64,000 bases of DNA, taken from positions 558,001 to 622,000 of the forward strand of contig NZ_CP007145.1 of the NCBI RefSeq assembly GCF_000576555.1. The letters run 5' to 3'. This DNA is from Hymenobacter swuensis DY53. Lineage in GTDB: Bacteria > Bacteroidota > Bacteroidia > Cytophagales > Hymenobacteraceae. How positions within the stretch are numbered: the stretch's first letter is position 1; the number at the start of each line of letters is the position of its first letter. Made by a program: the position numbers and the translations under genes. This document shows, piece after piece, positions 41,536-49,611 of the stretch. The notes under the pieces were generated by a model. It was not told the DNA's origin. It ran no database searches and saw nothing but the letters and a program-made list of their open reading frames with translations.

Positions 41536-42615
41536 TTAAATCACGCCGGCCAGGATGAGGCCACCGGTGAGGACGATGTTGAAAACGGCCAGCGGGATGA
41601 GGATGGTCCAGCCCAGGCGCATCAGCTGGTCGTAGCGGAAGCGCGGGAGAGTCCAGCGGATCCACATAAAGAAGAAGATGAAGGCGAAGATCTTCAGGAA
41701 CAGGCCCACGGTACCCAGCAGCGTAATCAGGTTCTGAGCCGAAGCCAGCTCCCAGCCTTGGCTGTTCACGAACCAGTCGCGCAGCTCATATTGGAACGGG
41801 AAGTTGAAGCCGCCGAAGTACAGCACGCTCATCACGGCCGATACCACGAAGATGTTCACGTACTCCGAGAATAGGTACAAACCCAGCTTCATCGACGAAT
41901 ACTCGGTGTGGTAGCCGCCCACCAGCTCAGTTTCGCACTCAGGAAGGTCGAAGGGCGTGCGGTTGGTTTCGGCGAAGGCGCACACCAAGAAGATGATGAA
42001 GCCCAGCGGCTGTTTCACGATGTTCCAGACGTGCCACTCACCGGCTACCGACTGCTGCAACGTGATGTCGCGCAGGCTCAGGGTGCCCGAAATCATCAGC
42101 ACGGCAATCAGGGCCATACCCATGGCCAGTTCGTAGCTGATGTTCTGCGAAGCAGCGCGGATGGCGCCCAGCAGCGAGAACTTGTTGTTGGAGGCCCAGC
42201 CGCCAATCATCACGCCGTACACGCCCAACGACACCACGCCGAACACCCACAGCATGCCGATGTTCACCTCAATGCCTTGTAGGAAGAACAGGTTGTTGCC
42301 GAAGTTCATGATGTTGCCGAACGGAATTACCGCCGACGACATCAGGGCCGTAATCATGGCCAGGCAGGGGCCGAACACGAATAGCGCCTTGTTGGCACCG
42401 CCGGGGAAGAATTCTTCCTTCGTGAACATCTTCACGGCATCGGCCAGCGGCTGCGCCAGGCCGTAGGGGCCGGCGCGGTCGGGGCCCACGCGGTCCTGCA
42501 GGAATGCGGCAATTACGCGTTCCGCGTAGGTGCAATACGTCGCAATCAGCAGCGAAAGCGCGAATACGACGAAGATGACAATGGATTGCCAGCCTAGTGC
42601 GGGTAGTTCAATCAT
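41536..42615 (-). CDS. nuoH: NADH-quinone oxidoreductase subunit H
   Basis: Complex I membrane subunit that forms the quinone tunnel together with NuoB and NuoD; 359 residues with eight TM segments. Signatures: YAERVIAAFLQDRVGPDRAGP, FAETNRTPFDLPECETELVGG and WIRWTLPRFRYDQLM (each in part). Normal length. Confidence 0.96.
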   Translation of the reverse strand: MIELPALGWQSIVIFVVFALSLLIATYCTYAERVIAAFLQDRVGPDRAGPYGLAQPLADAVKMFTKEEFFPGGANKALFVFGPCLAMITALMSSAVIPFGNIMNFGNNLFFLQGIEVNIGMLWVFGVVSLGVYGVMIGGWASNNKFSLLGAIRAASQNISYELAMGMALIAVLMISGTLSLRDITLQQSVAGEWHVWNIVKQPLGFIIFLVCAFAETNRTPFDLPECETELVGGYHTEYSSMKLGLYLFSEYVNIFVVSAVMSVLYFGGFNFPFQYELRDWFVNSQGWELASAQNLITLLGTVGLFLKIFAFIFFFMWIRWTLPRFRYDQLMRLGWTILIPLAVFNIVLTGGLILAGVI

Positions 42616-42621
42616 GTTTTT

Positions 42622-42711
42622 TAGCTGTTAGCTACCAGCTGTTGGCTGTTAGCTTGATGTTCGGGTAAGTAGCAAAGAAAGCCAACAGCTAACAGCCATC
42701 AGCTAACAGCC
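42622..42711. repeat. Word-type hairpin between nuoG and nuoH (AGCTGTTAG words)
   Basis: 90 bases: AGCTGTTAGCTACCAGCTG and TTGGCTGTTAGCT words on one arm, GCCAACAGCTAACAGCC and ATCAGCTAACAGC on the other. It ends six bases before the nuoG stop. Confidence 0.85.
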
Positions 42712-42716
42712 GAAAA

Positions 42717-43718
42717 TCAGTTGCCTAATTTCAGCGGTGGGTTCTTCTGCAGGTCGCGCTGGGTGCTTTCGGGCAGGTCGGCTACTACCGATTGGTTGAG
42801 AACCGGCAGTTCGTAGTGGTTGGCCGAAATAACCGAAGAACGGTCGATGTGGGCAGGGCCCTCGATGGTCCAGTCGGAAGTTTCCTTTTTCTCGAAGCGG
42901 CACTCGTTGCAGATCCACTCCTTCACCTCGCCGTACTGGTCCTTGCGGGCCGTGGTACGTAGCACGTCGTTGCCTTTATACCAGAGCACCACGTTGCCGG
43001 AGCACTTGGGGCAGTCACGGTGGGCATTCACGGGCTTCGTGAACCACACGCGCGACTTGAAGCGGAACGTCTTATCGGTCAGGGCACCTACCGGGCACAC
43101 GTCGATGACGTTGCCGGAGAAGTCGTTGTCGATGATGTTCTCGATGTAGGTGCCGATTTCGGCGGCATCACCGCGGCCCAGCACGCCGTGCACCCGGTTA
43201 TCGGTAATTTGGTTAGCAGTGTACACGCAGCGGTAGCACAGGATACAGCGCGTCATGTGCAGCTGAATCAGCGGGCCAATGTCGATTTTCTCGAAGGTGC
43301 GGCGCTCTTCCTGGTAGCGGGTGGTGCTCACGCCGTGCTCGAAGGCGAAGTTCTGCAGATCACACTCGCCGGCCTGGTCGCACACGGGGCAATCCAAGGG
43401 GTGGTTGATGAGCAGCATCTCCACGATGCCCTTGCGCACGTCCAGCACCTGCGGGTTGGTGGTGTTTTCCACCACCATGCCATCCTGTACTGGTGTCACG
43501 CACGAGGCCACCAGCTTGGGCATGGGGCGCGGGTCTTTGGCCGAGCCGGCCGCCACGCGGACGAGGCAAGCACGGCACTTACCACCCGATCCTTTCAGCG
43601 GGGTATAGTAGCACATGGCCGGGGGCACGATGCTGCCGCCAATCTGGCGGGCCGCATTCAGGATGGTGGTTCCGTCCGGAACTTCCACCTCGATGCCGTC
43701 GAAAGTTATTTTAGCCAT
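42717..43718 (-). CDS. nuoG: NADH-quinone oxidoreductase subunit G, short form
   Basis: Peripheral-arm iron-sulfur subunit of only 333 residues, against roughly 700-900 in most bacteria. N1b [2Fe-2S]: C36, C48, C51, C73. N5 [4Fe-4S]: H106, C110, C113, C119. N4 [4Fe-4S]: C158, C161, C164, C208. The N7-like ligand pairs C236/C239 and C270/C273 remain, but the frame stops about 60 residues later, before the molybdopterin-oxidoreductase fold. Such short NuoG proteins are usual in Cytophagales and Flavobacteria, so this is probably not a truncation. Confidence 0.93.
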   Translation of the reverse strand: MAKITFDGIEVEVPDGTTILNAARQIGGSIVPPAMCYYTPLKGSGGKCRACLVRVAAGSAKDPRPMPKLVASCVTPVQDGMVVENTTNPQVLDVRKGIVEMLLINHPLDCPVCDQAGECDLQNFAFEHGVSTTRYQEERRTFEKIDIGPLIQLHMTRCILCYRCVYTANQITDNRVHGVLGRGDAAEIGTYIENIIDNDFSGNVIDVCPVGALTDKTFRFKSRVWFTKPVNAHRDCPKCSGNVVLWYKGNDVLRTTARKDQYGEVKEWICNECRFEKKETSDWTIEGPAHIDRSSVISANHYELPVLNQSVVADLPESTQRDLQKNPPLKLGN

Positions 43719-43730
43719 TGGTCAGTTTTG

Positions 43731-43830
43731 TCATCCTGAGCGGAGCGAAGGACCTTATCACGTCCGCGCCCCGGTATGTACTAATCCTGAAGAACGCAGC
43801 GGTGATAAGATGCTTCGTTCCTCAGCATGA
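43731..43830. repeat. Dispersed palindromic repeat, copy 8 (nuoF/nuoG, divergent)
   Basis: 100 bases: TCATCCTGAGCGGAGCGAAG on the left, GCTTCGTTCCTCAGCATGA on the right. The inner part does not match the other copies well. Confidence 0.7.
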
Positions 43831-43840
43831 GGTTCTAAAG

Positions 43841-45181
43841 TTACGCCAGCACGGCCCCGGCCCGGTACACCGCACCGGGTTGGGCGGCTTCCTTAGCGTG
43901 GGTCACGTGCCACTCGAACTCGTGGCGGAAGTGGCGCACGGCGGCGGCTACGGGCCAGGCGGCGGCTTCACCGAGGGGGCAGATGGTGTTGCCCTCGATT
44001 TGCTTGGCCACGCTCACCAGCAGGTCGATGTCCTCCATGTGGCCGTGGCCGTGCTCGAGGCGGTGCAGCACCTTCTCCATCCAGCCCGTTCCCTCGCGGC
44101 AGGGCGAGCATTGCCCGCACGACTCGTGGTGGTAGAAGCGGCTGAAGTTCCAGGTGTTGCGCACGATGCAGGTTGTCTCGTCCATGGCAATGAAGCCACC
44201 CGAGCCCAGCATAGTACCCGTCACGAAGCCCCCGTCGCTGAGCGACTCGTATGTCATCAGGCGGTTTTCGCCGGCAGCGGTTTTCAGAATCAGCTCCTTG
44301 GGCAGAATCGGGACGGACGAACCACCGGCTACTACCGCCTTCAGGTCACGGCCTTTCCAGATGCCGCCGCAGTACTCATCGGAGTAGATGAATTCCTCGA
44401 CGGGCAGACCCAGCTCAATTTCGTAGATGCCGGGCTTGTTGAGGTGGCCGCAGGCCGAAATCAGCTTGGTGCCGGTGCTCCGGCCCACCCCGATTTTGGC
44501 ATACTCGTCGCCGCCCTCGTTCACAATCACTGGCACGGCGGCAATGGATTCCACGTTGTTGACCACCGTGGGGCGGGCGTAGAGGCCCTGCACAGCCGGG
44601 AATGGGGGCTTGTTGCGCGGGTTGCCACGCTTGCCTTCCAACGATTCCAGCAGCGCAGTTTCCTCACCGCAGATGTAAGCGCCGCCGCCGGGGTGCACGT
44701 GCAGGTCCAGGTCGTAGCCCGAACCCAGGATGTTCTTGCCCAGAAAACCGGCCGCGTAAGCCTCAGCAATGGCTTTTTCCAGGATGCGCAGCACGTACAA
44801 CAACTCGCCGCGGATGTAGATGTACGAGGTGTTGGCGCCCAGCGCGTACGAGCTCGTAATCATGCCCTCGATGAGCAGGTGCGGCAGCTTCGACATCAGC
44901 TGGCGGTCCTTGAAGGTGCCCGGCTCCGATTCGTCGGCGTTGCAGACGAGGTAGCGCGGCACGCCCTCGGGCTTAGCCAGGAAGCTCCACTTCATACCCG
45001 TGGGGAAGCCCGCGCCGCCGCGGCCCCGCAGGCCCGACTTCTTCACTTCTTCCACCACCTCATCGGGCGTCATCGTTTTCAGGGCCTTCTCCACCGAGCG
45101 GTAGCCGCCGTGCTTGCGGTACACCTCCAGGGTGTCGATGCCTTCAACGTTAATATGTTCGGTCAGCAGTTTGCGTCCCAT
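43841..45181 (-). CDS. nuoF: NADH-quinone oxidoreductase subunit F
   Basis: NADH-oxidising subunit, 446 residues. The NADH site GRGGAGFPTGMKW, the FMN-binding region with CNADESEPGTFKDR and the N3 [4Fe-4S] ligands in SCGQCSPCREG are present, with the fourth cysteine in NTICPLGEAA. It pairs with NuoE and NuoG in the dehydrogenase module. Twenty bases separate it from nuoE. Confidence 0.97.
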   Translation of the reverse strand: MGRKLLTEHINVEGIDTLEVYRKHGGYRSVEKALKTMTPDEVVEEVKKSGLRGRGGAGFPTGMKWSFLAKPEGVPRYLVCNADESEPGTFKDRQLMSKLPHLLIEGMITSSYALGANTSYIYIRGELLYVLRILEKAIAEAYAAGFLGKNILGSGYDLDLHVHPGGGAYICGEETALLESLEGKRGNPRNKPPFPAVQGLYARPTVVNNVESIAAVPVIVNEGGDEYAKIGVGRSTGTKLISACGHLNKPGIYEIELGLPVEEFIYSDEYCGGIWKGRDLKAVVAGGSSVPILPKELILKTAAGENRLMTYESLSDGGFVTGTMLGSGGFIAMDETTCIVRNTWNFSRFYHHESCGQCSPCREGTGWMEKVLHRLEHGHGHMEDIDLLVSVAKQIEGNTICPLGEAAAWPVAAAVRHFRHEFEWHVTHAKEAAQPGAVYRAGAVLA

Positions 45182-45201
45182 AGGTTCAGAGCTGAAAGAC
45201 G

Positions 45202-45771
45202 TTAGTTGTTGGCCACTGCGTTCGGGAGGCCGTTTTCTTCCCAGGGCAGGGCCGGGCGGTGCACCTGGTTGCGCAGCTCCGTGAGCATGGCGTCCACGGC
45301 TTCCGGGGTATCAAGCTGCTCGTAGTATTTCTCGCGTACCTGCACGATGGGGGCGAAGCCGCAGGCGGCCAGGCACTCCACTTCCTTCAGGGTAAACAGG
45401 CCATCTTCGGAAGCCGGGCCGCCTACTTTGGCACCCGTGATGCGCTCCAGGTGGGCCGTCAGTTCGTCGGAGCCGCGCAGCATGCAGGGGCCCGTGCGGC
45501 AGATTTCCAGCACGTGCTTGCCGACTGGCTTGAGGTTGAACATGGTGTAGAACGACGACACCTCGTACACCTCAATCGGGGCCACGCCCAGCACTTCGGC
45601 CACCAGATCCTGCACTTCGGGGCTCACCCAGCCGCCAAATTCGGCCTGGGCAATGTGCAGCACCGGCAGCATAGCCGATTTGCGGCGCTCCTCCGGGTAT
45701 TGCTTGCAGATGCGCGCAATTTCAGCCTTCGCGGCTTCGGAGAATTGCGGCTTGGTAGCAGTCGATTCCAT
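45202..45771 (-). CDS. nuoE: NADH-quinone oxidoreductase subunit E
   Basis: Thioredoxin-fold subunit of 189 residues holding the N1a [2Fe-2S] cluster, with ligands C91, C96, C133 and C137. Start ATG 45771 is chosen because the 15 residues before it overlap the nuoD tail. The gap to nuoD is 22 bases, with no room for a hairpin. Confidence 0.95.
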   Translation of the reverse strand: MESTATKPQFSEAAKAEIARICKQYPEERRKSAMLPVLHIAQAEFGGWVSPEVQDLVAEVLGVAPIEVYEVSSFYTMFNLKPVGKHVLEICRTGPCMLRGSDELTAHLERITGAKVGGPASEDGLFTLKEVECLAACGFAPIVQVREKYYEQLDTPEAVDAMLTELRNQVHRPALPWEENGLPNAVANN

Positions 45772-45793
45772 ATCAGTTGTATTCAGCAAAAAA

Positions 45794-47062
45794 CTACGCG
45801 TCGAGCTCCCCGGCAATTACGTTCATCGACGACAGCGTCACGATGGCGTCGGAGAGGGTCTGGCCCACCACCATTTCGGTGTAGGCCTGGTAGTAGATGA
45901 AGCAGGGCCGGCGGAAATGCAGGCGGTAAGGGGTGCGGCCGCCGTCGGACACGAGGTAGAAACCCAGTTCGCCGTTGCCGCCTTCCACCGAGTGGTAGAC
46001 CTCGCCCACGGGCGCGTCAATCTCACCCATCACAATCTTGAAGTGATAGATGAGGGCCTCCATGTTCTGGTACACGGCCTGCTTGGGCGGCAGGTAGAAG
46101 TGCGGCGCATCGGCGTGGTAGGGGCCTGCGGGCAGGTTTTCCAGCGCCTGCGTGATGATGCGCAGGCTCTGCCAGATTTCCTCATTGCGCACCATGAACC
46201 GGTCGTAGGTGTCGCCCTTGGTGCCTACCGGAATTTCAAACTCGAAGTCTTGGTAGCTGGAGTAAGGGTTCATCACCCGCACGTCGTAATCGACGCCGGC
46301 GGCGCGCAGGTTGGGGCCGGTGAAGCCGTAGTTGAGGGCGCGTTCGGCCGAGATGCCGCCCACGTCCACCACGCGGTCCATGAAGATGCGGTTGCGGTTG
46401 AACATCTTCTCGAACTCCGCCATCACGGCCGGGAAGGTCTTCAGCCAGGCGCGCAGCTTGGCAATGGCCACGTCGGAGAAGTCGCGCTCCATGCCGCCCA
46501 CGCGGCCCATGTTGGTGGTGAGGCGGGCGCCGCTTACTTCCTCGTAAATCTCGTACACCTTCTCCCGCTCATCCATGAGGTAGAGGAAGCCGGTGAAAGC
46601 GCCGGTATCCACGCCCAGAATGCCGTTGCAGATCAGGTGGTCGGTGATACGGGCAAGCTCCATCAGGATAACCCGGATGTACTGGGCGCGCTTGGGTACT
46701 TCCACCCCCAACAGCTTCTCCACCGTCATGTGCCAGCCCATGTTGTTGATGGGCGACGAACAATAGTTCATGCGGTCCGTCAGGGGCGTAATCTGGTAGA
46801 AGGGCCGGCGCTCGGCAATCTTCTCGAAGGCGCGGTGGATGTAGCCAATGGTGGGCACACCCGCCACAATCCGCTCGCCGTCCATCTGCAGAATGTTCTG
46901 GAAGATGCCGTGGGTAGCGGGGTGCGTGGGACCCAGGTTTAGCGTGGTGAGCTCCTGGTTGAAGTCGTTGACGGTCGGGGCCAGCGGGTTCAGCCGCGGC
47001 TCCTGCTCCCGGGCCGACTCAATGATTTTATGGGTGCCTTCCAGCGTGTCGTTTACTGCCAT
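45794..47062 (-). CDS. nuoD: NADH-quinone oxidoreductase subunit D
   Basis: The 49-kDa-type subunit, 422 residues, descended from hydrogenase large subunits and lining the quinone site. Key segments are NLGPTHPATHG with the quinone-site histidine, IGYIHRAFEKIAE, YCSSPINNMGWHMTVEKL and the C-terminal DAIVTLSSMNVIAGELD. NuoC and NuoD are separate here, unlike the fused form in enterobacteria. Confidence 0.96.
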   Translation of the reverse strand: MAVNDTLEGTHKIIESAREQEPRLNPLAPTVNDFNQELTTLNLGPTHPATHGIFQNILQMDGERIVAGVPTIGYIHRAFEKIAERRPFYQITPLTDRMNYCSSPINNMGWHMTVEKLLGVEVPKRAQYIRVILMELARITDHLICNGILGVDTGAFTGFLYLMDEREKVYEIYEEVSGARLTTNMGRVGGMERDFSDVAIAKLRAWLKTFPAVMAEFEKMFNRNRIFMDRVVDVGGISAERALNYGFTGPNLRAAGVDYDVRVMNPYSSYQDFEFEIPVGTKGDTYDRFMVRNEEIWQSLRIITQALENLPAGPYHADAPHFYLPPKQAVYQNMEALIYHFKIVMGEIDAPVGEVYHSVEGGNGELGFYLVSDGGRTPYRLHFRRPCFIYYQAYTEMVVGQTLSDAIVTLSSMNVIAGELDA

Positions 47063-47067
47063 CTGGT

Positions 47068-47154
47068 TTGGTGCTTAGTGCTCAGTGCTTTGTGCTTAGT
47101 AATCAGGTCTGATTTTGTTGCCTATGCACCAAGCACAAGGCACTAAGCACTAAA
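47068..47154. repeat. Word-type hairpin between nuoC and nuoD (TGCTTAG words)
   Basis: 87 bases: TTGGTGCTTAGTGCTCAGTG and TTTGTGCTTAGT on one arm; GCACCAAGCACAAGGCACTA and AGCACTAA on the other. The words are imperfect tandem repeats. It ends four bases before the nuoC stop. Confidence 0.88.
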
Positions 47155-47157
47155 AAA

Positions 47158-47721
47158 CTATCGTCCGAAGAACAGGTCGGTTTTGTCTTCGCGGGTGCCG
47201 TCTTCCAGGGCGTACTCCTTGCGCATCGGGTGGTAGTCCATGTCCTCCACGTTGAGGATGCGCATGAGGTTGGGGTGGCCGGGGAAGATGATGCCGTAGA
47301 AGTCGAAAGCCTCGCGCTCCATCCAGTTGGCGGTGGCGTAGAGGTCGGTCAGGGTCGGGGCAACCGGGTCGGCAATCGGGAAGAAGATCTTCAGGCGCAG
47401 CCGGATGTTCTGGGTGAGGCTGTGCAGGTGGTACACAATACCCAACTCCTGGTCCTTCCTCTCGGGCCAGTGCATGCCGCACATGGTAGTCAGGAAGTTG
47501 AGCTGGAGCTCTTCGTCCTTCTGCAGACCTTCGATGATGCCGTGAATCTGCTCCCGGGTGGTGGTGGCGGTCAGCAGGCCGTAGGGCTCCTCCACGTCGG
47601 TGAAGGCATCGGCCCCGAACAGGCGGTGCAGCAGAGCCAGCAGCTGCGCGTTTTTCTGCGCGGCCGGGTCCTGGGCGGCAGCCTGTTCCTGAGCCGGGAT
47701 GGATTCGTTCTGGTCAGCCAT
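47158..47721 (-). CDS. nuoC: NADH-quinone oxidoreductase subunit C
   Basis: The 30-kDa-type subunit, 187 residues. The conserved MEREAFDFYGIIFPGHPN and LRILNVEDMDYHPMRKEY segments are present, as is a variable N-terminal Gln/Ala-rich stretch. It carries no cofactor and connects the dehydrogenase and quinone modules. Confidence 0.95.
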   Translation of the reverse strand: MADQNESIPAQEQAAAQDPAAQKNAQLLALLHRLFGADAFTDVEEPYGLLTATTTREQIHGIIEGLQKDEELQLNFLTTMCGMHWPERKDQELGIVYHLHSLTQNIRLRLKIFFPIADPVAPTLTDLYATANWMEREAFDFYGIIFPGHPNLMRILNVEDMDYHPMRKEYALEDGTREDKTDLFFGR

Positions 47722-47727
47722 TTTTAT

Positions 47728-47814
47728 GGTAGAGCTTAGAGCTTAGATGATAGAGCTTAGAAGTTAAGGGAGCCGAACTGCCTAAGTTCTAAGCTCTATC
47801 GTCTAAGCTCTAAA
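47728..47814. repeat. Word-type hairpin between nuoB and nuoC (AGAGCTTAG words)
   Basis: 87 bases: TAGAGCTTAGAGCTTAGATG and ATAGAGCTTAGAAGTTA on one arm, TAAGTTCTAAGCTCTATC and GTCTAAGCTCTA on the other. It ends about six bases before the nuoB stop. Confidence 0.88.
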
Positions 47815-47820
47815 ATCAGC

Positions 47821-48375
47821 TTACTTGATGTTGTACGACGCCAGCAGGGCCTGATACTCGGGCGAGTTGCGGCGGCGGAAGGATTCGTTTTTGGCCAGGT
47901 CCTGGATGCGCATCAGGCCGTCGAGCACCTGCTCGGGGCGGGGCGGGCAGCCGGGCACGTACACGTCCACCGGAATGATCCGGTCGATGCCCTGGAGCAC
48001 GGAGTAGGTATCGAAGATGCCGCCCGAGGAGGCGCAGGCACCCATGGCCAGCACCCAGCGGGGCTCGGCCATCTGCTCGTACACCTGCTTCACGATGGGA
48101 GCCATCTTCTTGGCGATGGTGCCCATCACCATCAGCAAATCGGCCTGCCGAGGCGAGAAGCTGGGACGCTCCGAACCGAAGCGGGAGATGTCGTAGCGGG
48201 AGCCCATGGTGGCCATGAACTCGATGCCGCAGCAGGAGGTAGCGAAGGGCAGGGGCCAGAGCGAGTTGGCGCGGGCAATGCCCACCACTTTCTCCAGGGA
48301 GGTAGCAAAGAAGCCGGCGCCTTCGAGGCCGTCGGGCGCGTCTACCGTTTTGATTTCAGGAACTCGGGTATCCAT
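47821..48375 (-). CDS. nuoB: NADH-quinone oxidoreductase subunit B
   Basis: Subunit holding the N2 [4Fe-4S] cluster next to the quinone site, 184 residues. Ligands are the tandem cysteines C48/C49 (SCCGIEF), C114 (GACASSGG) and C143 (VPGCPPRPE). Eighty-one bases separate it from nuoA, without a clear long hairpin. Confidence 0.97.
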   Translation of the reverse strand: MDTRVPEIKTVDAPDGLEGAGFFATSLEKVVGIARANSLWPLPFATSCCGIEFMATMGSRYDISRFGSERPSFSPRQADLLMVMGTIAKKMAPIVKQVYEQMAEPRWVLAMGACASSGGIFDTYSVLQGIDRIIPVDVYVPGCPPRPEQVLDGLMRIQDLAKNESFRRRNSPEYQALLASYNIK

Positions 48376-48456
48376 GAGAGCAAGTCAGATTTGGGAAGCG
48401 GCGACGCTTCAGAAAGGCAACATCCGGCCGGGGCCAAAGGTTGCCGCCACCAGGGC

Positions 48457-48849
48457 TTAACGGGCTTCGTTCCAGCGTAGAACGCCTTTTTTGATAACGT
48501 AGGCGAAGCCAGCCATCAGCAAAGCCAGGAATACAATCATCTCGTAGAAGCCGGTGGTGCCCAGCTGGCGGAAGTTCACGGCCCAGGGGTACATGAAGAT
48601 GACTTCCACGTCGAAGAGCACGAACAGGATAGCCGTGAGGAAGTATTTCACCGAAATCGGGGTGCGGGCGTTGCCCACCGACTCGATGCCGCACTCGAAG
48701 GCTTCATCCTTCACCACGCTCTTGCGGCGCGGGCCCAGCAGGTGAGACGTAATCATGGCGAAGGCCACGAAGGCCACGGCCAGCACAAACTGCACCACGA
48801 TGGGCAGGAAATCCTGGGGCTGATATTGGGTCGGAACGGCGAGAAGCAT
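48457..48849 (-). CDS. nuoA: NADH-quinone oxidoreductase subunit A
   Basis: First gene of the complex I unit: 130 residues, three TM segments, with the FECGIESVGNARTPISVKYF loop (in part) and the acidic residues in FDVEVIFMYPWAV that belong to the proton-transfer path. ATG 48849 is preferred over upstream codons that overlap the promoter region. Confidence 0.95.
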   Translation of the reverse strand: MLLAVPTQYQPQDFLPIVVQFVLAVAFVAFAMITSHLLGPRRKSVVKDEAFECGIESVGNARTPISVKYFLTAILFVLFDVEVIFMYPWAVNFRQLGTTGFYEMIVFLALLMAGFAYVIKKGVLRWNEAR

Positions 48850-48891
48850 AGGCTGCGACAAATAAACGCCGCGTAGAAACGGCATGGGAGG

Positions 48892-48922
48892 CAAAGGTAG
48901 GACCTAGCCGGTTGGGAACAAA
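48892..48922 (-). promoter_or_regulatory. Promoter of the nuoA-J operon
   Basis: On the minus strand TTTG (48919-48922) and TACCTTTG (48892-48899) are separated by exactly 19 bases. This is the Bacteroidota primary-sigma consensus (TTTG, 19, TAnnTTTG). The leader to the nuoA ATG is about 35-40 bases. Confidence 0.8.
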
Positions 48923-48980
48923 GGTGAAATAGGAGGGTAGGGGAAAGGCGTATATTCACCCTATCCGCTAGATTCAGACG

Positions 48981-49604
48981 ATGAAACCATTCTACGAGCC
49001 ATTTGTGCCTGGACAGCTGTATTCGGTAGCCGAGTTCTTGGCGCTGGAACAGCAGGCCGAAGACCGGCACGAATTCTACGACGGGCAGGTCTGGCCTTTT
49101 CCGGCTGATACGCCGCGGCACAACCTGTTGGTGCAGAACTGCTCACTTCCTCTGTTTGTACAACGTAAACAATTTGGCCTCGACGTATTCAGTACCGGCA
49201 TGATGCTGGAAGTGCTACCCGGTCGCTACTACACTTATCCCGACGTAATGCTATTAGATACCGCGCCGTGTTCTGGCCAAGAATGCGTGTTGCAAAACCC
49301 ACTGGTACTTATCGAAGTGCTGGACCCGCTGTGGGCAGAGCGTGACCGGGCATGGAAGTGCGCCCACTACCGCCACCTCGACTCGCTCCGACAGTATGTC
49401 CTGGTTTCACAAACGCAGCAGTTCGTGGAATCCTACCGGCGCACAGCGGCGGGAGAGTGGCGCTACGAGGCGTCTATAAAACCGGATGATATGTTGGTTA
49501 TTGCTGATACTGGCTTGCAGTTGACGTTGCGGGAAATCTACGATGAGGTGGCAGTGCCGCTGTTGCAGCCGCAGCTTCCGGATATTCGCGAAACAATAAA
49601 ATAA
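48981..49604 (+). CDS. Uma2-family restriction-like endonuclease
   Basis: A 207-residue PD-(D/E)XK protein of the Uma2 (DUF820) family. The catalytic pattern is D88 in YPDVMLL, E112 in VLIEVLDP and K126 in RAWKCAHYRHL, followed by the QYVLVSQ strand. The canonical EVLSPST segment is EVLDPLW here. Uma2 genes are often multi-copy and mobile, with no settled function. A TATATTCA at about 48951 may be its -7 element. Confidence 0.85.
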   Translation: MKPFYEPFVPGQLYSVAEFLALEQQAEDRHEFYDGQVWPFPADTPRHNLLVQNCSLPLFVQRKQFGLDVFSTGMMLEVLPGRYYTYPDVMLLDTAPCSGQECVLQNPLVLIEVLDPLWAERDRAWKCAHYRHLDSLRQYVLVSQTQQFVESYRRTAAGEWRYEASIKPDDMLVIADTGLQLTLREIYDEVAVPLLQPQLPDIRETIK

Positions 49605-49611
49605 CAGCCTA

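Noticed and set aside
42717..43718. nuoG as a truncated pseudogene
   Set aside because: All cluster ligands are intact and short NuoG proteins are usual in the phylum.
43718..45205. Plus-strand frames of 495 and 429 codons opposite nuoF and nuoD, and 509 codons opposite pruA
   Set aside because: All are shadows of well-identified genes on the other strand.
42622..47814. Word hairpins as rho-independent terminators
   Set aside because: They lack a T run after the stem, are much longer than terminators and lie inside a gene cluster that must be expressed together.
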